Positions 1 to 7,474 of a stretch of DNA of 64,000 nucleotides are shown piece by piece; the first letter of the stretch is position 1; every line of letters starts with the position of its first letter. Made by a program: the position numbers and the translations under genes. Source of the DNA: Mycolicibacterium arenosum (lineage in GTDB: Bacteria > Actinomycetota > Actinomycetes > Mycobacteriales > Mycobacteriaceae). Under the pieces are notes generated by a model, which did not search any database, was not told where the DNA came from, and was given only the letters and a program-made list of their open reading frames with translations. Location: the NCBI RefSeq assembly GCF_024320865.1, contig NZ_JANDBD010000014.1, forward strand, positions 62,001 to 126,000, in the 5' to 3' direction.

Positions 1-1018
1 CAGCACCGAAGCGCGCCACGACCCGATCCAGCGCGGCGACCACCGCGCTCGTCGCGGCGTCGCCGATCACGTGGAAGCCCGCCGTGACCCCGGCCTCGGT
101 GCAGGCCGCCAGATGCGCTTCGATCGCGTCGGTGTCCAAATAGGCGTTCCCGCAGCCACTCCCGTCGGCGTAGGGCTCGTGTAGCCACGCGGTGTGCGAG
201 CCCAGTGCGCCGTCGACGAACAGGTCACCGGCCAAACCGCGCGCCCCGGTCTCGGCCATCAGGTCCTCGGCCCGGCGCACGGAGTCGACCGCCTCACCCC
301 AGTAGCCGACGACGTCGACCCCGTGCCGCAGGGCGCGCACCGCCTGCCAGTCGTCGAGTCCGCCGATGTCCGGGCCCGCGCATTCGTGCACCGCGACGAT
401 CCCCATCCGAGCGGCCAGGTCGAGCGCCGCGTGTCGGGCGTCATCGCGTTGGCGATCCGTCAGCAGACCGCGGGCGACCGCGCGGACGCGGTGGTGCGCG
501 TCGGCCGTCAGGGGCGCCTCGGCGGCGTAGCCCGCCGCGCCGGTCAGGCCGTCGGTCAGCGCCCGCAGGGCGCTGGTGGCCACCGCGGAGTGCACGTCGA
601 TGCGGGCCAGGTAGGCCGGCCGCGCCCCCAGCACCGCGTCGAGGTCGGCGGTGCTGGGCGCTACCGCCTCCGGCCAACCGGACTCGTCCCAGCCGTGCGC
701 CCAGACGGGGCCGTCGGGATGCGCCAGTCCGTACTCGGCGACCAGCGTCAGCAGGTGCTCACGTGATGTCGCGGCCCGCAGGTCCAACCCGGTGGCAGCC
801 AGCCCGGTGGACGTGAGATGGACGTGCGCGTCGACGAAAGCCGGTGCGACGAAGGCACCTTCGAGGTCGACCACCGTCGCGTCCGGATACAGCGCGCGGG
901 CCACGTCGTCGCTGCCGAGCCACGCCACCGCGGCGTCGGGCCCGTCGCTCACCGCCATGGCGGTGGCCCCCGGCATGGCCGGACTGTGGATCAGTCCGTT
1001 GACGAGGAGAGTCGTCAC
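1..1018 (-). CDS. Amidohydrolase family protein (YtcJ/Amidohydro_3 type), C-terminus cut by window edge
   Basis: Metal-dependent amidohydrolase of the YtcJ class; its substrate cannot be told from sequence. The frame starts at GTG 1018, one base after the stop of the FxsA-like gene, so the two are probably translationally coupled. There is no ATG near this position. About 339 residues are visible. The metal-binding HxH is seen as DAHVHL (His65/His67), followed by family hallmarks: GWDES, a VHE motif in the middle, GALGSHTA, and FHVIGDAAT near the cut end. Proteins of this class are usually about 500-550 residues, so roughly the last third lies outside the window. It is the last visible gene of the run that begins with cobN, but nothing ties it to cobalamin. 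Confidence 0.85.
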   Translation of the reverse strand, partial: MTTLLVNGLIHSPAMPGATAMAVSDGPDAAVAWLGSDDVARALYPDATVVDLEGAFVAPAFVDAHVHLTSTGLAATGLDLRAATSREHLLTLVAEYGLAHPDGPVWAHGWDESGWPEAVAPSTADLDAVLGARPAYLARIDVHSAVATSALRALTDGLTGAAGYAAEAPLTADAHHRVRAVARGLLTDRQRDDARHAALDLAARMGIVAVHECAGPDIGGLDDWQAVRALRHGVDVVGYWGEAVDSVRRAEDLMAETGARGLAGDLFVDGALGSHTAWLHEPYADGSGCGNAYLDTDAIEAHLAACTEAGVTAGFHVIGDAATSAVVAALDRVVARFGA

Positions 1019-1019
1019 C

Positions 1020-1496
1020 TCAGGCGGGCGGACGCGGCAATTGGGGCGCATCGACGACGATCACGTCGTCGGTGACGTCGATGACCTCACCCTCGATGTA
1101 GTCGCCGCGCGGCCCACGGGGACCGGGTGCGGTGACGACCAGCGGCATGCGAGCCAGCCCTCGGGCGGCGAGCGCCGCCACCGCCGGTCGGGCGACGGCC
1201 CTGGTGGGCGGCGTCAGGAGCAGCAGCCCGAGGGCCGACGAGACGAGGCCGGGCACCACCGTGAGGACCGTGCCCAGGGCGATGAGCACGCTGTCGGTGG
1301 CCGCGCCCTGCGGTTCGGCCAGTCCGGACCGCAAACGGCCCAGCTGCCGCGTCATCTGCGAACCGGCCAGCGCTATACCCAGCGCGAACGTGCCGAGGAG
1401 CAGCAACACCGTCCAGCCGAACCCGATGGCGTAGACGAGACCGATCACCACCAGGAGTTCGACGAGGACGTAGAGCCCGAACAGCCGCTTGAACAT
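1020..1496 (-). CDS. FxsA-family cytoplasmic membrane protein
   Basis: A 158-residue integral membrane protein. The N-terminal half carries hydrophobic helices (about residues 6-28 and 30-48), with another hydrophobic stretch near residues 75-100. The C-terminal tail is soluble and mixed-charge, with a run of acidic/valine residues near its end. The pattern and opening residues match the FxsA family, named for an E. coli protein that suppresses phage T7 exclusion by F; the biochemical role is unknown. It starts at ATG 1496 and ends one base before the amidohydrolase start. Confidence 0.85.
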   Translation of the reverse strand: MFKRLFGLYVLVELLVVIGLVYAIGFGWTVLLLLGTFALGIALAGSQMTRQLGRLRSGLAEPQGAATDSVLIALGTVLTVVPGLVSSALGLLLLTPPTRAVARPAVAALAARGLARMPLVVTAPGPRGPRGDYIEGEVIDVTDDVIVVDAPQLPRPPA

Positions 1497-1529
1497 GTCG
1501 TGTCAACGTCCGGCGACGCGCTCGGGTTC

Positions 1530-1922
1530 CTATTCGGGCGCGCCGACGGGGCGCACCTCGATGGCGGCGTGCACCTTGTCGACGCCGCCGCGGATCTTCG
1601 CCTGCGGGATCCACCACCAGGCGTGCCACCAGTAGCGCCTGGTCACCATGTCGAACACCCGCCGGGTCTCGGACTTCGGCAGGTTGCGGGCCACGGCCTC
1701 GACCGGCTCACCCTTGATCTTGCCGAGCACGCCGCACTTCTGGATGGTCACCCGTGGAGTGTTATTGATGCGCTTGGTCTTCCACGAGCCGTCATCGGTG
1801 CTGATCAGCAGCCTGCCCTCGTGCGGCACGCCCCACACCGGGGTCGGCTTGGGCCGACCGTCCTTGGTGAAGGTGGTGAGCAGCAGGTACTTCTCCTCGT
1901 AGACGTCCTCGAACTCAGGCAT
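1530..1922 (-). CDS. PPOX-class F420-dependent-type protein (second tandem copy)
   Basis: A 130-residue split-barrel flavin/deazaflavin-binding protein. It shares with its upstream neighbour the block LLTTFTKDGRPKPT, followed by a tryptophan-lysine-arginine strand (SWKTKRINNTPRVTI) typical of mycobacterial PPOX-fold F420 proteins. The C-terminal region is unusually Trp-rich (WWHAWWW near residue 95). The start ATG lies inside the upstream gene, giving an 8-base overlap. Substrate unknown. Its closest M. tuberculosis context match is Rv2061c, next to cobN. Confidence 0.88.
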   Translation of the reverse strand: MPEFEDVYEEKYLLLTTFTKDGRPKPTPVWGVPHEGRLLISTDDGSWKTKRINNTPRVTIQKCGVLGKIKGEPVEAVARNLPKSETRRVFDMVTRRYWWHAWWWIPQAKIRGGVDKVHAAIEVRPVGAPE

Positions 1923-2304
1923 CAGCCGCCGCTCGCAGTTCGATGGTCACGTTCTTCTCCATGCCGCCGCGCAGTTTGGAGAAGAAGTTGAAGATCTTGC
2001 CCACCAGGCCGTAGCGCTTGCCGAGGGCGTCGTAGGTCGCGGCGTTGGCCGACTTGTCCAGGATCGCGGCGGTGGCCTCGACGGCCTCGCCCTTCGGCTT
2101 CCCGCCGCGATCGCACTCGGCGATGGTCACCCGCGGGGTGTTGCGGATGCGCTTGACCTTCCAGGACTGCTCCTGGGTGATGGCGATCAGCCGGTCGCCG
2201 TCGGGCACGGCCCAGATCGCGGTCGGCTTCGGCCGACCGTCCTTGGTGAAGGTGGTCAGCAGGATGTACTGGGATCCCGCGACGTCGTTGAAAGTGACAG
2301 TCAT
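1915..2304 (-). CDS. PPOX-class F420-dependent-type protein (first tandem copy, Rv2061c-like)
   Basis: A 129-residue PPOX-fold protein, probably using F420H2 or flavin to reduce an unidentified small molecule. It shows the same core as its downstream neighbour (LLTTFTKDGRPKPT; SWKVKRIRNTPRVTI). ATG 2304 is chosen because the barrel begins there; the frame stays open further upstream into cobN, but that part is cobN in another frame. It lies 20 bases after the cobN stop, the arrangement of Rv2062c-Rv2061c in M. tuberculosis. Confidence 0.88.
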   Translation of the reverse strand: MTVTFNDVAGSQYILLTTFTKDGRPKPTAIWAVPDGDRLIAITQEQSWKVKRIRNTPRVTIAECDRGGKPKGEAVEATAAILDKSANAATYDALGKRYGLVGKIFNFFSKLRGGMEKNVTIELRAAADA

Positions 2305-2324
2305 GGCGCCCAACCTATCGGGCC

Positions 2325-5300
2325 TCAGCCCTCCAAGTCGCCCTCGGTCTCCAGCAGCACCTGCTTCAACCCGTTGAGCGTCGAGGGCTCCGGCTGGTCC
2401 CACATGCCGCGGCCGGCGGCCTCGAGCAGCCGTTCGGCCATGCCGTGCAGCGCCCAGGGGTTCGACTCCTGCATGAACTTGCGGTTCTCCGCGTCGAGCA
2501 CGTACTCGTCCGCCAGCCGCTCGTACATCCAGTCGGCCATCACGCCCGCGGTGGCGTCGTAGCCGAACAGGTAGTCGACGGTCGCGGCCATTTCGAACGC
2601 GCCCTTGTAACCGTGCCGCCGCATCGCGTTGATCCACCGCGGGTTGACCACCCGCGCCCGGAACACCCTGGTGGTCTCCTCGGACAGCGTCCTGGTGCGC
2701 ACCGCCTCCGGCCGGGTGTTGTCGCCGATGTAGGCGGCGGGATCCTTACCCGTCAGCGCGCGCACCGTCGCGATCATGCCGCCGTGGTACTGGAAGTAGT
2801 CGTCGGAATCGGCGATGTCGTGCTCTCGGGTGTCGGTGTTCTTGGCGGCCACCGCGATTCGACGGTAGGCGCGGTTCATGTCGTCGGTCGCCGCCGCGCC
2901 GTCCAGCCCGCGGCCGTAGGCGAAACCGCCCCACGCCGTGTACACCTGCGCCAGATCGGCGTCGTCGCGCCAATTGCGACTGTCCATCAACTGGAGCAGT
3001 CCTGCGCCGTAGGTGCCCGGCTTGGAACCGAAGATCCGCGTGGTCGCGCGGCGGGTGTCACCGTGCTCGGCCAGATCGACCTGGCTGTGGGCGCGGACGT
3101 AGTTGGCGTCGACCGGCTCGTCGAGTCCGGCGACCAGTTGCACCGCGTCGTCGAGCATCGTCACCACGTGTGGGAACGCGTCCCGGAAGAACCCCGAGAT
3201 GCGTACGGTCACATCGATCCTGGGGCGACCCAGCTCCCCGAGCGTCATGGCCTCGAGGTTGACGACGCGCCGCGACGCGTCATCCCACACCGGCCGAACG
3301 CCAAGCAGCGCGAGTACTTCGGCGATGTCGTCACCCGAGGTGCGCATCGCCGAGGTACCCCACACCGACAGGCCCACCGACTGCGGCCACTGGCCGTGGT
3401 CTGCGCGGTACCGCTCGAGCAGCGAATCGGCAAGCGCAACACCGGTTTCCCACGCCAGCCGCGACGGCACCGCCTTCGGGTCGACCGAGTAGAAGTTCCG
3501 GCCCGTCGGCAGCACGTTGACCAGGCCGCGCAGCGGGGATCCCGAGGGCCCGGCCTCGATGAATCCGCCAGCCAGGGCGCGCAGCACCTGGGACAGTTCG
3601 GCGTCGGTGCCGCGCAGTCGCGGCACCACCTCGGTGGCGGCGAAGCGCAGGATCCGGCGCAGCTGGTCGTCATCGGTGATGGAGTCGACCGCCGCTGCGT
3701 CCCAACCGGATTCGCGCAGCGCGGTCACCAGCGCACGCGCCTGCTCCTCGGCGGCGTCGACGGCACCGCGGGCGTCCTTACCGTCCTCCGCCAGCCCGAG
3801 CGCCTGCCGCAACCCCGGCACCGACTGCTCGCCGCCGAACAGCTGGCGCGCCCGCAGCACCGCGAGCACCAGGTCCAGCTCGACGTCACCCTCGGGTGCG
3901 GACCCGAGGATGTGCAGACCGTCACGGATCTGAACGTCCTTGATCTCGCACAGCCAGCCGTCGACGTGCAGCAGCATGTCGTCGAACACGTCCTCGTCCG
4001 GCCGATCCTCAAGGCCCAGATCGTGATCCATCTTCGCCGCTCGCATCAGCGTCCAGATCTGCTGGCGGATCGCGGGCAGCTTGCCGGGATCCAGCGTCGA
4101 CACCGTGGAGTGCTCGTCGAGCAGCTGTTCGAGCCGGGCGATGTCGCCGTACGTCTCGGCGCGCGCCATCGGCGGGATGAGATGGTCGACCAGCACGGCG
4201 TGCGCGCGCCGCTTGGCTTGCGTGCCCTCGCCGGGATCGTTGACCAGGAACGGGTAGATCAGCGGCAGATCGCCGAGCGCGGCGTCGGTACCGCAGTCGG
4301 CGGACATCCCGAGCGTCTTGCCCGGCAGCCATTCGAGGTTGCCGTGCTTTCCCAGGTGGATGACGGCGTCCGCGTGGAAACCGTCCGGGAACGCGTCGTC
4401 CAGCCACCGGTAGGCGGCCAGGTAGTGGTGGCTGGGCGGCAGATCCGGATCGTGGTAGATCGCGACGGGGTTCTCCCCGAACCCGCGCGGCGGCTGCACC
4501 ATGATCACGATGTTGCCGGATCGCATTGCGGCGATGACGATCTCGCCGCCCGGGTCCCGGCTGCGGTCGACGAACAGCTCACCGGGGGGCGGACCCCAGT
4601 GCTCGACGACGGCGCTCGACAGGCTCTCGGGCAGCGTCGCGAACCACGCCCGGTAGGCAGAAGCGGACACCCGGATCGGATTGCCCGCCAGCTGCGCCTC
4701 GCTGAGCCAGTCCGGGTCCTGGCCACCGCGTTCGATCAGCGCGTGCACCAGGGCGTCGCCGTCCTCCGCGTCGACGCCGGGAACGTCGCCGATGACGTAG
4801 CCGGCGTCGCGCATCGCACGCAGCAGGGCGACGGCGCTCGCGGGGGTGTCGAGGCCGACGGCGTTGCCGATCCGCGCGTGCTTGGTCGGGTACGCCGAGA
4901 ACACCAGCGCAACCCGCTTCTCGGCGGCGGGCACGTGGCGCAGCCGGGCGTGCCGAACGGCCAACCCGGCGACGCGAGCGCACCGCTCCGGGTCCGGCAC
5001 GTAGGAGACCAGCCCCTCGTCGTCGATCTCCTTGAACGAGAAGGGGACCGTGATGATGCGCCCGTCGAACTCGGGCACCGCGACCTGGGTGGCGACGTCG
5101 AGTGGGCTGAGGCCGTCGTCGTTTCCGCTCCACGCCGCGCGGGCCGACGTGAGACACAGGCCCTGCAGAATCGGCACGTCGAGCGCGGCGAGGTGCGCGA
5201 CGTTCCACTGGTCGTCGGTGCCCCCCGCCCCGACCGTCGCGGGGACGGCGCCGCCCGCCGCGAGCACCGTCGTCACCAGGGCGTCGGCGGTGCCGAGAAG

Positions 5301-5957
5301 CTCGAGGAGTTCGGGTTCCGGGGTGCGCAGCGAGGCGCAGTAGACGGCCATCGGACGCCCGCCCGCGGCGTGGATGGCGTGGCACAGCGCTCCGACGTAC
5401 TCGGTGTTGCCCGCCAGATGTTGCGCACGGTAGAAGAGCACGGCGATGGTCGGGCCGTCGGCGGTCACGGTGCCGCCCGCCGGACACTCGAGCACGCCCC
5501 AGGTCGGCGTCGCCACCGGCGGCGCGAACCCCTCACCGGTCATCAGCAGCGTGTCGGACAGGAACGCGTGCAGTTGGCGGAGGTTCTCGATGCCGCCCTG
5601 CGCCAGGTAGACGTGCGCCTCGAGGGCGACGCCCGCGGGCACGGTCGAATGGCTCATCAGGTCGGCGTCGGGCGCCTGCTCGCCGCTGATCACCACGACG
5701 GGCAGCCCCGATGCGACGACCTCGTCGACGCCCTCCTCCCAGGCGCGGTACCCGCCGAGGATGCGGACCACCACGGCCTGCACGCCGTCGAGCAGTTCGG
5801 CGAGTTCGCCGTCGATGAGCCGCGACGGGTTGGCCCACCGGAACCGCGCGCCGCTGGACCGGGCGGCGATCAGATCGGTGTCGGAGGTCGACAGCAGCAG
5901 GATCGAAGGAGCGCTCGGGGTTTCCTCGGTGTCGGCCACGCACCATTCGTACCGCAC
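2325..5957 (-). CDS. cobN: Cobaltochelatase subunit CobN
   Basis: Large subunit of the aerobic ATP-dependent cobaltochelatase, which with CobS and CobT inserts Co2+ into hydrogenobyrinic acid a,c-diamide. The protein is about 1,204-1,210 residues, the normal CobN length, and is recognisable throughout; HLGKHGNLEWLPGK and the C-terminal GAFEMAATVDYLFGYDATAG block are conserved CobN/BchH features. GTG 5957 is chosen because GAGG lies a few bases upstream; GTG 5939 (VADTEE) is the alternative and shortens the protein by six residues. It is divergent from the AraC-type gene with only 33 bases between. No cobS or cobT is in this window, and no cobalamin riboswitch fits in the gap. Confidence 0.97.
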   Translation of the reverse strand: MRYEWCVADTEETPSAPSILLLSTSDTDLIAARSSGARFRWANPSRLIDGELAELLDGVQAVVVRILGGYRAWEEGVDEVVASGLPVVVISGEQAPDADLMSHSTVPAGVALEAHVYLAQGGIENLRQLHAFLSDTLLMTGEGFAPPVATPTWGVLECPAGGTVTADGPTIAVLFYRAQHLAGNTEYVGALCHAIHAAGGRPMAVYCASLRTPEPELLELLGTADALVTTVLAAGGAVPATVGAGGTDDQWNVAHLAALDVPILQGLCLTSARAAWSGNDDGLSPLDVATQVAVPEFDGRIITVPFSFKEIDDEGLVSYVPDPERCARVAGLAVRHARLRHVPAAEKRVALVFSAYPTKHARIGNAVGLDTPASAVALLRAMRDAGYVIGDVPGVDAEDGDALVHALIERGGQDPDWLSEAQLAGNPIRVSASAYRAWFATLPESLSSAVVEHWGPPPGELFVDRSRDPGGEIVIAAMRSGNIVIMVQPPRGFGENPVAIYHDPDLPPSHHYLAAYRWLDDAFPDGFHADAVIHLGKHGNLEWLPGKTLGMSADCGTDAALGDLPLIYPFLVNDPGEGTQAKRRAHAVLVDHLIPPMARAETYGDIARLEQLLDEHSTVSTLDPGKLPAIRQQIWTLMRAAKMDHDLGLEDRPDEDVFDDMLLHVDGWLCEIKDVQIRDGLHILGSAPEGDVELDLVLAVLRARQLFGGEQSVPGLRQALGLAEDGKDARGAVDAAEEQARALVTALRESGWDAAAVDSITDDDQLRRILRFAATEVVPRLRGTDAELSQVLRALAGGFIEAGPSGSPLRGLVNVLPTGRNFYSVDPKAVPSRLAWETGVALADSLLERYRADHGQWPQSVGLSVWGTSAMRTSGDDIAEVLALLGVRPVWDDASRRVVNLEAMTLGELGRPRIDVTVRISGFFRDAFPHVVTMLDDAVQLVAGLDEPVDANYVRAHSQVDLAEHGDTRRATTRIFGSKPGTYGAGLLQLMDSRNWRDDADLAQVYTAWGGFAYGRGLDGAAATDDMNRAYRRIAVAAKNTDTREHDIADSDDYFQYHGGMIATVRALTGKDPAAYIGDNTRPEAVRTRTLSEETTRVFRARVVNPRWINAMRRHGYKGAFEMAATVDYLFGYDATAGVMADWMYERLADEYVLDAENRKFMQESNPWALHGMAERLLEAAGRGMWDQPEPSTLNGLKQVLLETEGDLEG

Positions 5958-5977
5958 GTCACCTCGGCCGGGACGGT

Positions 5978-5983
5978 TAGCCT
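5978..5983 (+). promoter_or_regulatory. Predicted leaderless promoter of the AraC-type gene
   Basis: A -10-like TAGCCT is followed by exactly seven bases and then GTG 5991, so the transcript should begin at or next to the start codon. No recognisable -35 is present. Confidence 0.5.
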
Positions 5984-5990
5984 GACTGAC

Positions 5991-6809
5991 GTGACCATGA
6001 CGGTGATCGCGGGCACACCGCATCCCGCGTTGCGGGACGTGGTCCTGCGGTACGAGGGCTTCGAGGATCGCCGCGGCGATCCGGTCACGTTCCGTGAGCT
6101 GCCGTGCAGCTTCGTGCCGATCATCATCGACCTCGACGCCGGGTGGACGATCACCTACGGCGGTGCACCGCCGATGCGGGTCGGCTCCTTCGTGGCCGGC
6201 GTGACCGACTCGGTCGTGGTCGTGGGGCACAGCGGGTCGGCGCGGTGCGTGCAGATCGACCTGACTCCGCTGGGCGCGCGCCGACTGCTCGGCGTGCCGA
6301 TGAGCGAGCTGGCCAACGTCACGGTGCCCGTCGACGCGGTGCTCGGCGATTTCGGGAGCCGACTGGTGCAACGCGTCGGAGATGCCGCCACCTGGGCTGA
6401 CAGGTTCGCGATTCTGGATCGCGCGCTGCGCGCCCGGCTGGCGGGCGCCGCGGCTGTCGACAGCGGGGTGGTCTGGTCGCTGCGCCGGATCGCGGCGGCC
6501 GGCGGCAACGTCGCCATCGGGGAACTCGCGGGTGAGCTGGGCTGGAGTCACCGCACGCTGATCGCGCGATACCGGGACGCCGTCGGGCTGCCGCCCAAGA
6601 CGGTCGCTCGCATCGTCCGGTTCGAATCCCTCACCGCGAGGGTGACGCGGGATCCCGGTGCCGACTGGACGGCCACGGCCCTGGCGTGCGGGTACTTCGA
6701 TCAGGCGCATCTCGCACGGGAGGTGCGCGAGTTCGCAGGCGTCACGCCGACCGTCCTGCGCGCGGAGTTGGTCAATTCCGTCCAAGACGCCGCATCGGCG
6801 CCGTCCTAG
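5991..6809 (+). CDS. AraC-family transcriptional regulator
   Basis: A DNA-binding regulator of 272 residues from GTG 5991, or 270 from ATG 5997. The first ~150 residues are an effector-type domain without a recognised ligand. The C-terminal ~100 residues form the two helix-turn-helix units of AraC proteins: the first around IGELAGELGWSHRTL, the second around TATALACGYFDQAHLAREVREFAG. GTG 5991 is preferred because it sits seven bases after a -10 hexamer. It is divergent from cobN and immediately upstream of a VOC protein. Its target is unknown; the neighbouring VOC gene and cobN are candidates only by position. Confidence 0.9.
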   Translation: MTMTVIAGTPHPALRDVVLRYEGFEDRRGDPVTFRELPCSFVPIIIDLDAGWTITYGGAPPMRVGSFVAGVTDSVVVVGHSGSARCVQIDLTPLGARRLLGVPMSELANVTVPVDAVLGDFGSRLVQRVGDAATWADRFAILDRALRARLAGAAAVDSGVVWSLRRIAAAGGNVAIGELAGELGWSHRTLIARYRDAVGLPPKTVARIVRFESLTARVTRDPGADWTATALACGYFDQAHLAREVREFAGVTPTVLRAELVNSVQDAASAPS

Positions 6810-6812
6810 CGT
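6807..6812 (+). promoter_or_regulatory. Predicted leaderless promoter of the VOC gene
   Basis: TAGCGT followed by seven bases and ATG 6820. The TAG of this hexamer is also the stop codon of the AraC-type gene, so the VOC gene can be transcribed separately from its upstream neighbour. Confidence 0.45.
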
Positions 6813-6819
6813 CACGGTC

Positions 6820-7221
6820 ATGACCGAGACGTTCAACGGCGCCTTCTCGACGGTGCCCTACTCAGATCCGCGCGCGGGCATCGCCTGGCTGGTCAGCGCC
6901 TTCGGCGCGACCGCCACGCTGGTGGTGCCCGAGGACCCCGACCAGCCGCTGATTCACGCCGAGGTTCGGGTGGGTAGCGGCGTGGTCATCATCGACGACG
7001 CGAACCGCAGCCCGGAGCGCCCGTGGGCGCTGGCCGGGCCGGTTTCGGTGTACGTGGTGGTCGACGATCCCGACGCGATGCACGATCGCGCTGTCGCAGC
7101 AGGAGCCGAGATCGTCCTGGAACTGTCCTACAAGGACTACGGCTCAAGGGACTTCATGACCCGGGATCCACACGGCAACCTGTGGTGTTTCGGTACCTAC
7201 GTTCCCGGTGGGGACGGCTGA
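6820..7221 (+). CDS. VOC-superfamily (glyoxalase/bleomycin-resistance fold) protein
   Basis: A 133-residue single-domain VOC protein. The paired beta-alpha-beta-beta-beta pattern is visible: a first module ending around AEVRVGSGVVIIDD, and a second running from VYVVVDDPDAMHDRAVAAGA to FMTRDPHGNLWCFGTY. The ending DPHGNLW is the classical VOC closing strand. Function could be isomerase, dioxygenase or binding protein; family membership alone does not decide. It follows the AraC-type gene by 10 bases and may be regulated by it. Confidence 0.85.
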   Translation: MTETFNGAFSTVPYSDPRAGIAWLVSAFGATATLVVPEDPDQPLIHAEVRVGSGVVIIDDANRSPERPWALAGPVSVYVVVDDPDAMHDRAVAAGAEIVLELSYKDYGSRDFMTRDPHGNLWCFGTYVPGGDG

Positions 7222-7225
7222 CTGG

Positions 7226-7330
7226 TCAGCGACCGCCGTCCCAGCGGTTGGCCCACGACTGCGGGTAGGGCAGTCCCAGGGCCACGATCATCAGAACCAC
7301 GATCGCGGCGAACACGATGAGTCCGATCAT
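7226..7330 (-). CDS. Small single-pass membrane protein, 34 residues
   Basis: A short frame from ATG 7330 to TGA 7226 encodes a hydrophobic helix (MIGLIVFAAIVVLMIVALGL) followed by a short polar tail rich in Trp, Asn and Arg (PYPQSWANRWDGGR). A strong Shine-Dalgarno, GGAGAGGA, lies about seven bases before the ATG. Third-position GC is high, like neighbouring real genes. No function is known to me. It stands alone between the VOC gene (convergent, 4 bases apart) and the monooxygenase gene, with 139 bases of own upstream sequence that includes a CRP-like site. Confidence 0.65.
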   Translation of the reverse strand: MIGLIVFAAIVVLMIVALGLPYPQSWANRWDGGR

Positions 7331-7458
7331 TTTTCGTTCCTCTCCTATGCGCCTCCGCAGACCCCGTTGTCATTCGCGGACGGCGACTGCCAAGAAACGT
7401 AATACCGGCGGTACCGGATAAGCGGCTTTCGTGTGGCACGGAACACAGCACACGAAAA

Positions 7459-7474
7459 CGTGACCGATGTCACA
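7459..7474. promoter_or_regulatory. CRP-like palindrome
   Basis: CGTGACCGATGTCACA fits TGTGA-N6-TCACA, the mycobacterial CRP consensus, at all but the first base. It overlaps the stop of the monooxygenase gene and lies about 130 bases upstream of the 34-residue membrane protein on the minus strand. Possible, but not demonstrated, as a control site for that small gene. Confidence 0.4.

Noticed and set aside
2445..5990. Long plus-strand open frame running through the cobN region into the AraC gene
   Set aside because: It is the antisense of cobN in high-GC DNA; its product is Arg/His/Asp-rich with no domain. Only the part from 5991 on is a real protein.
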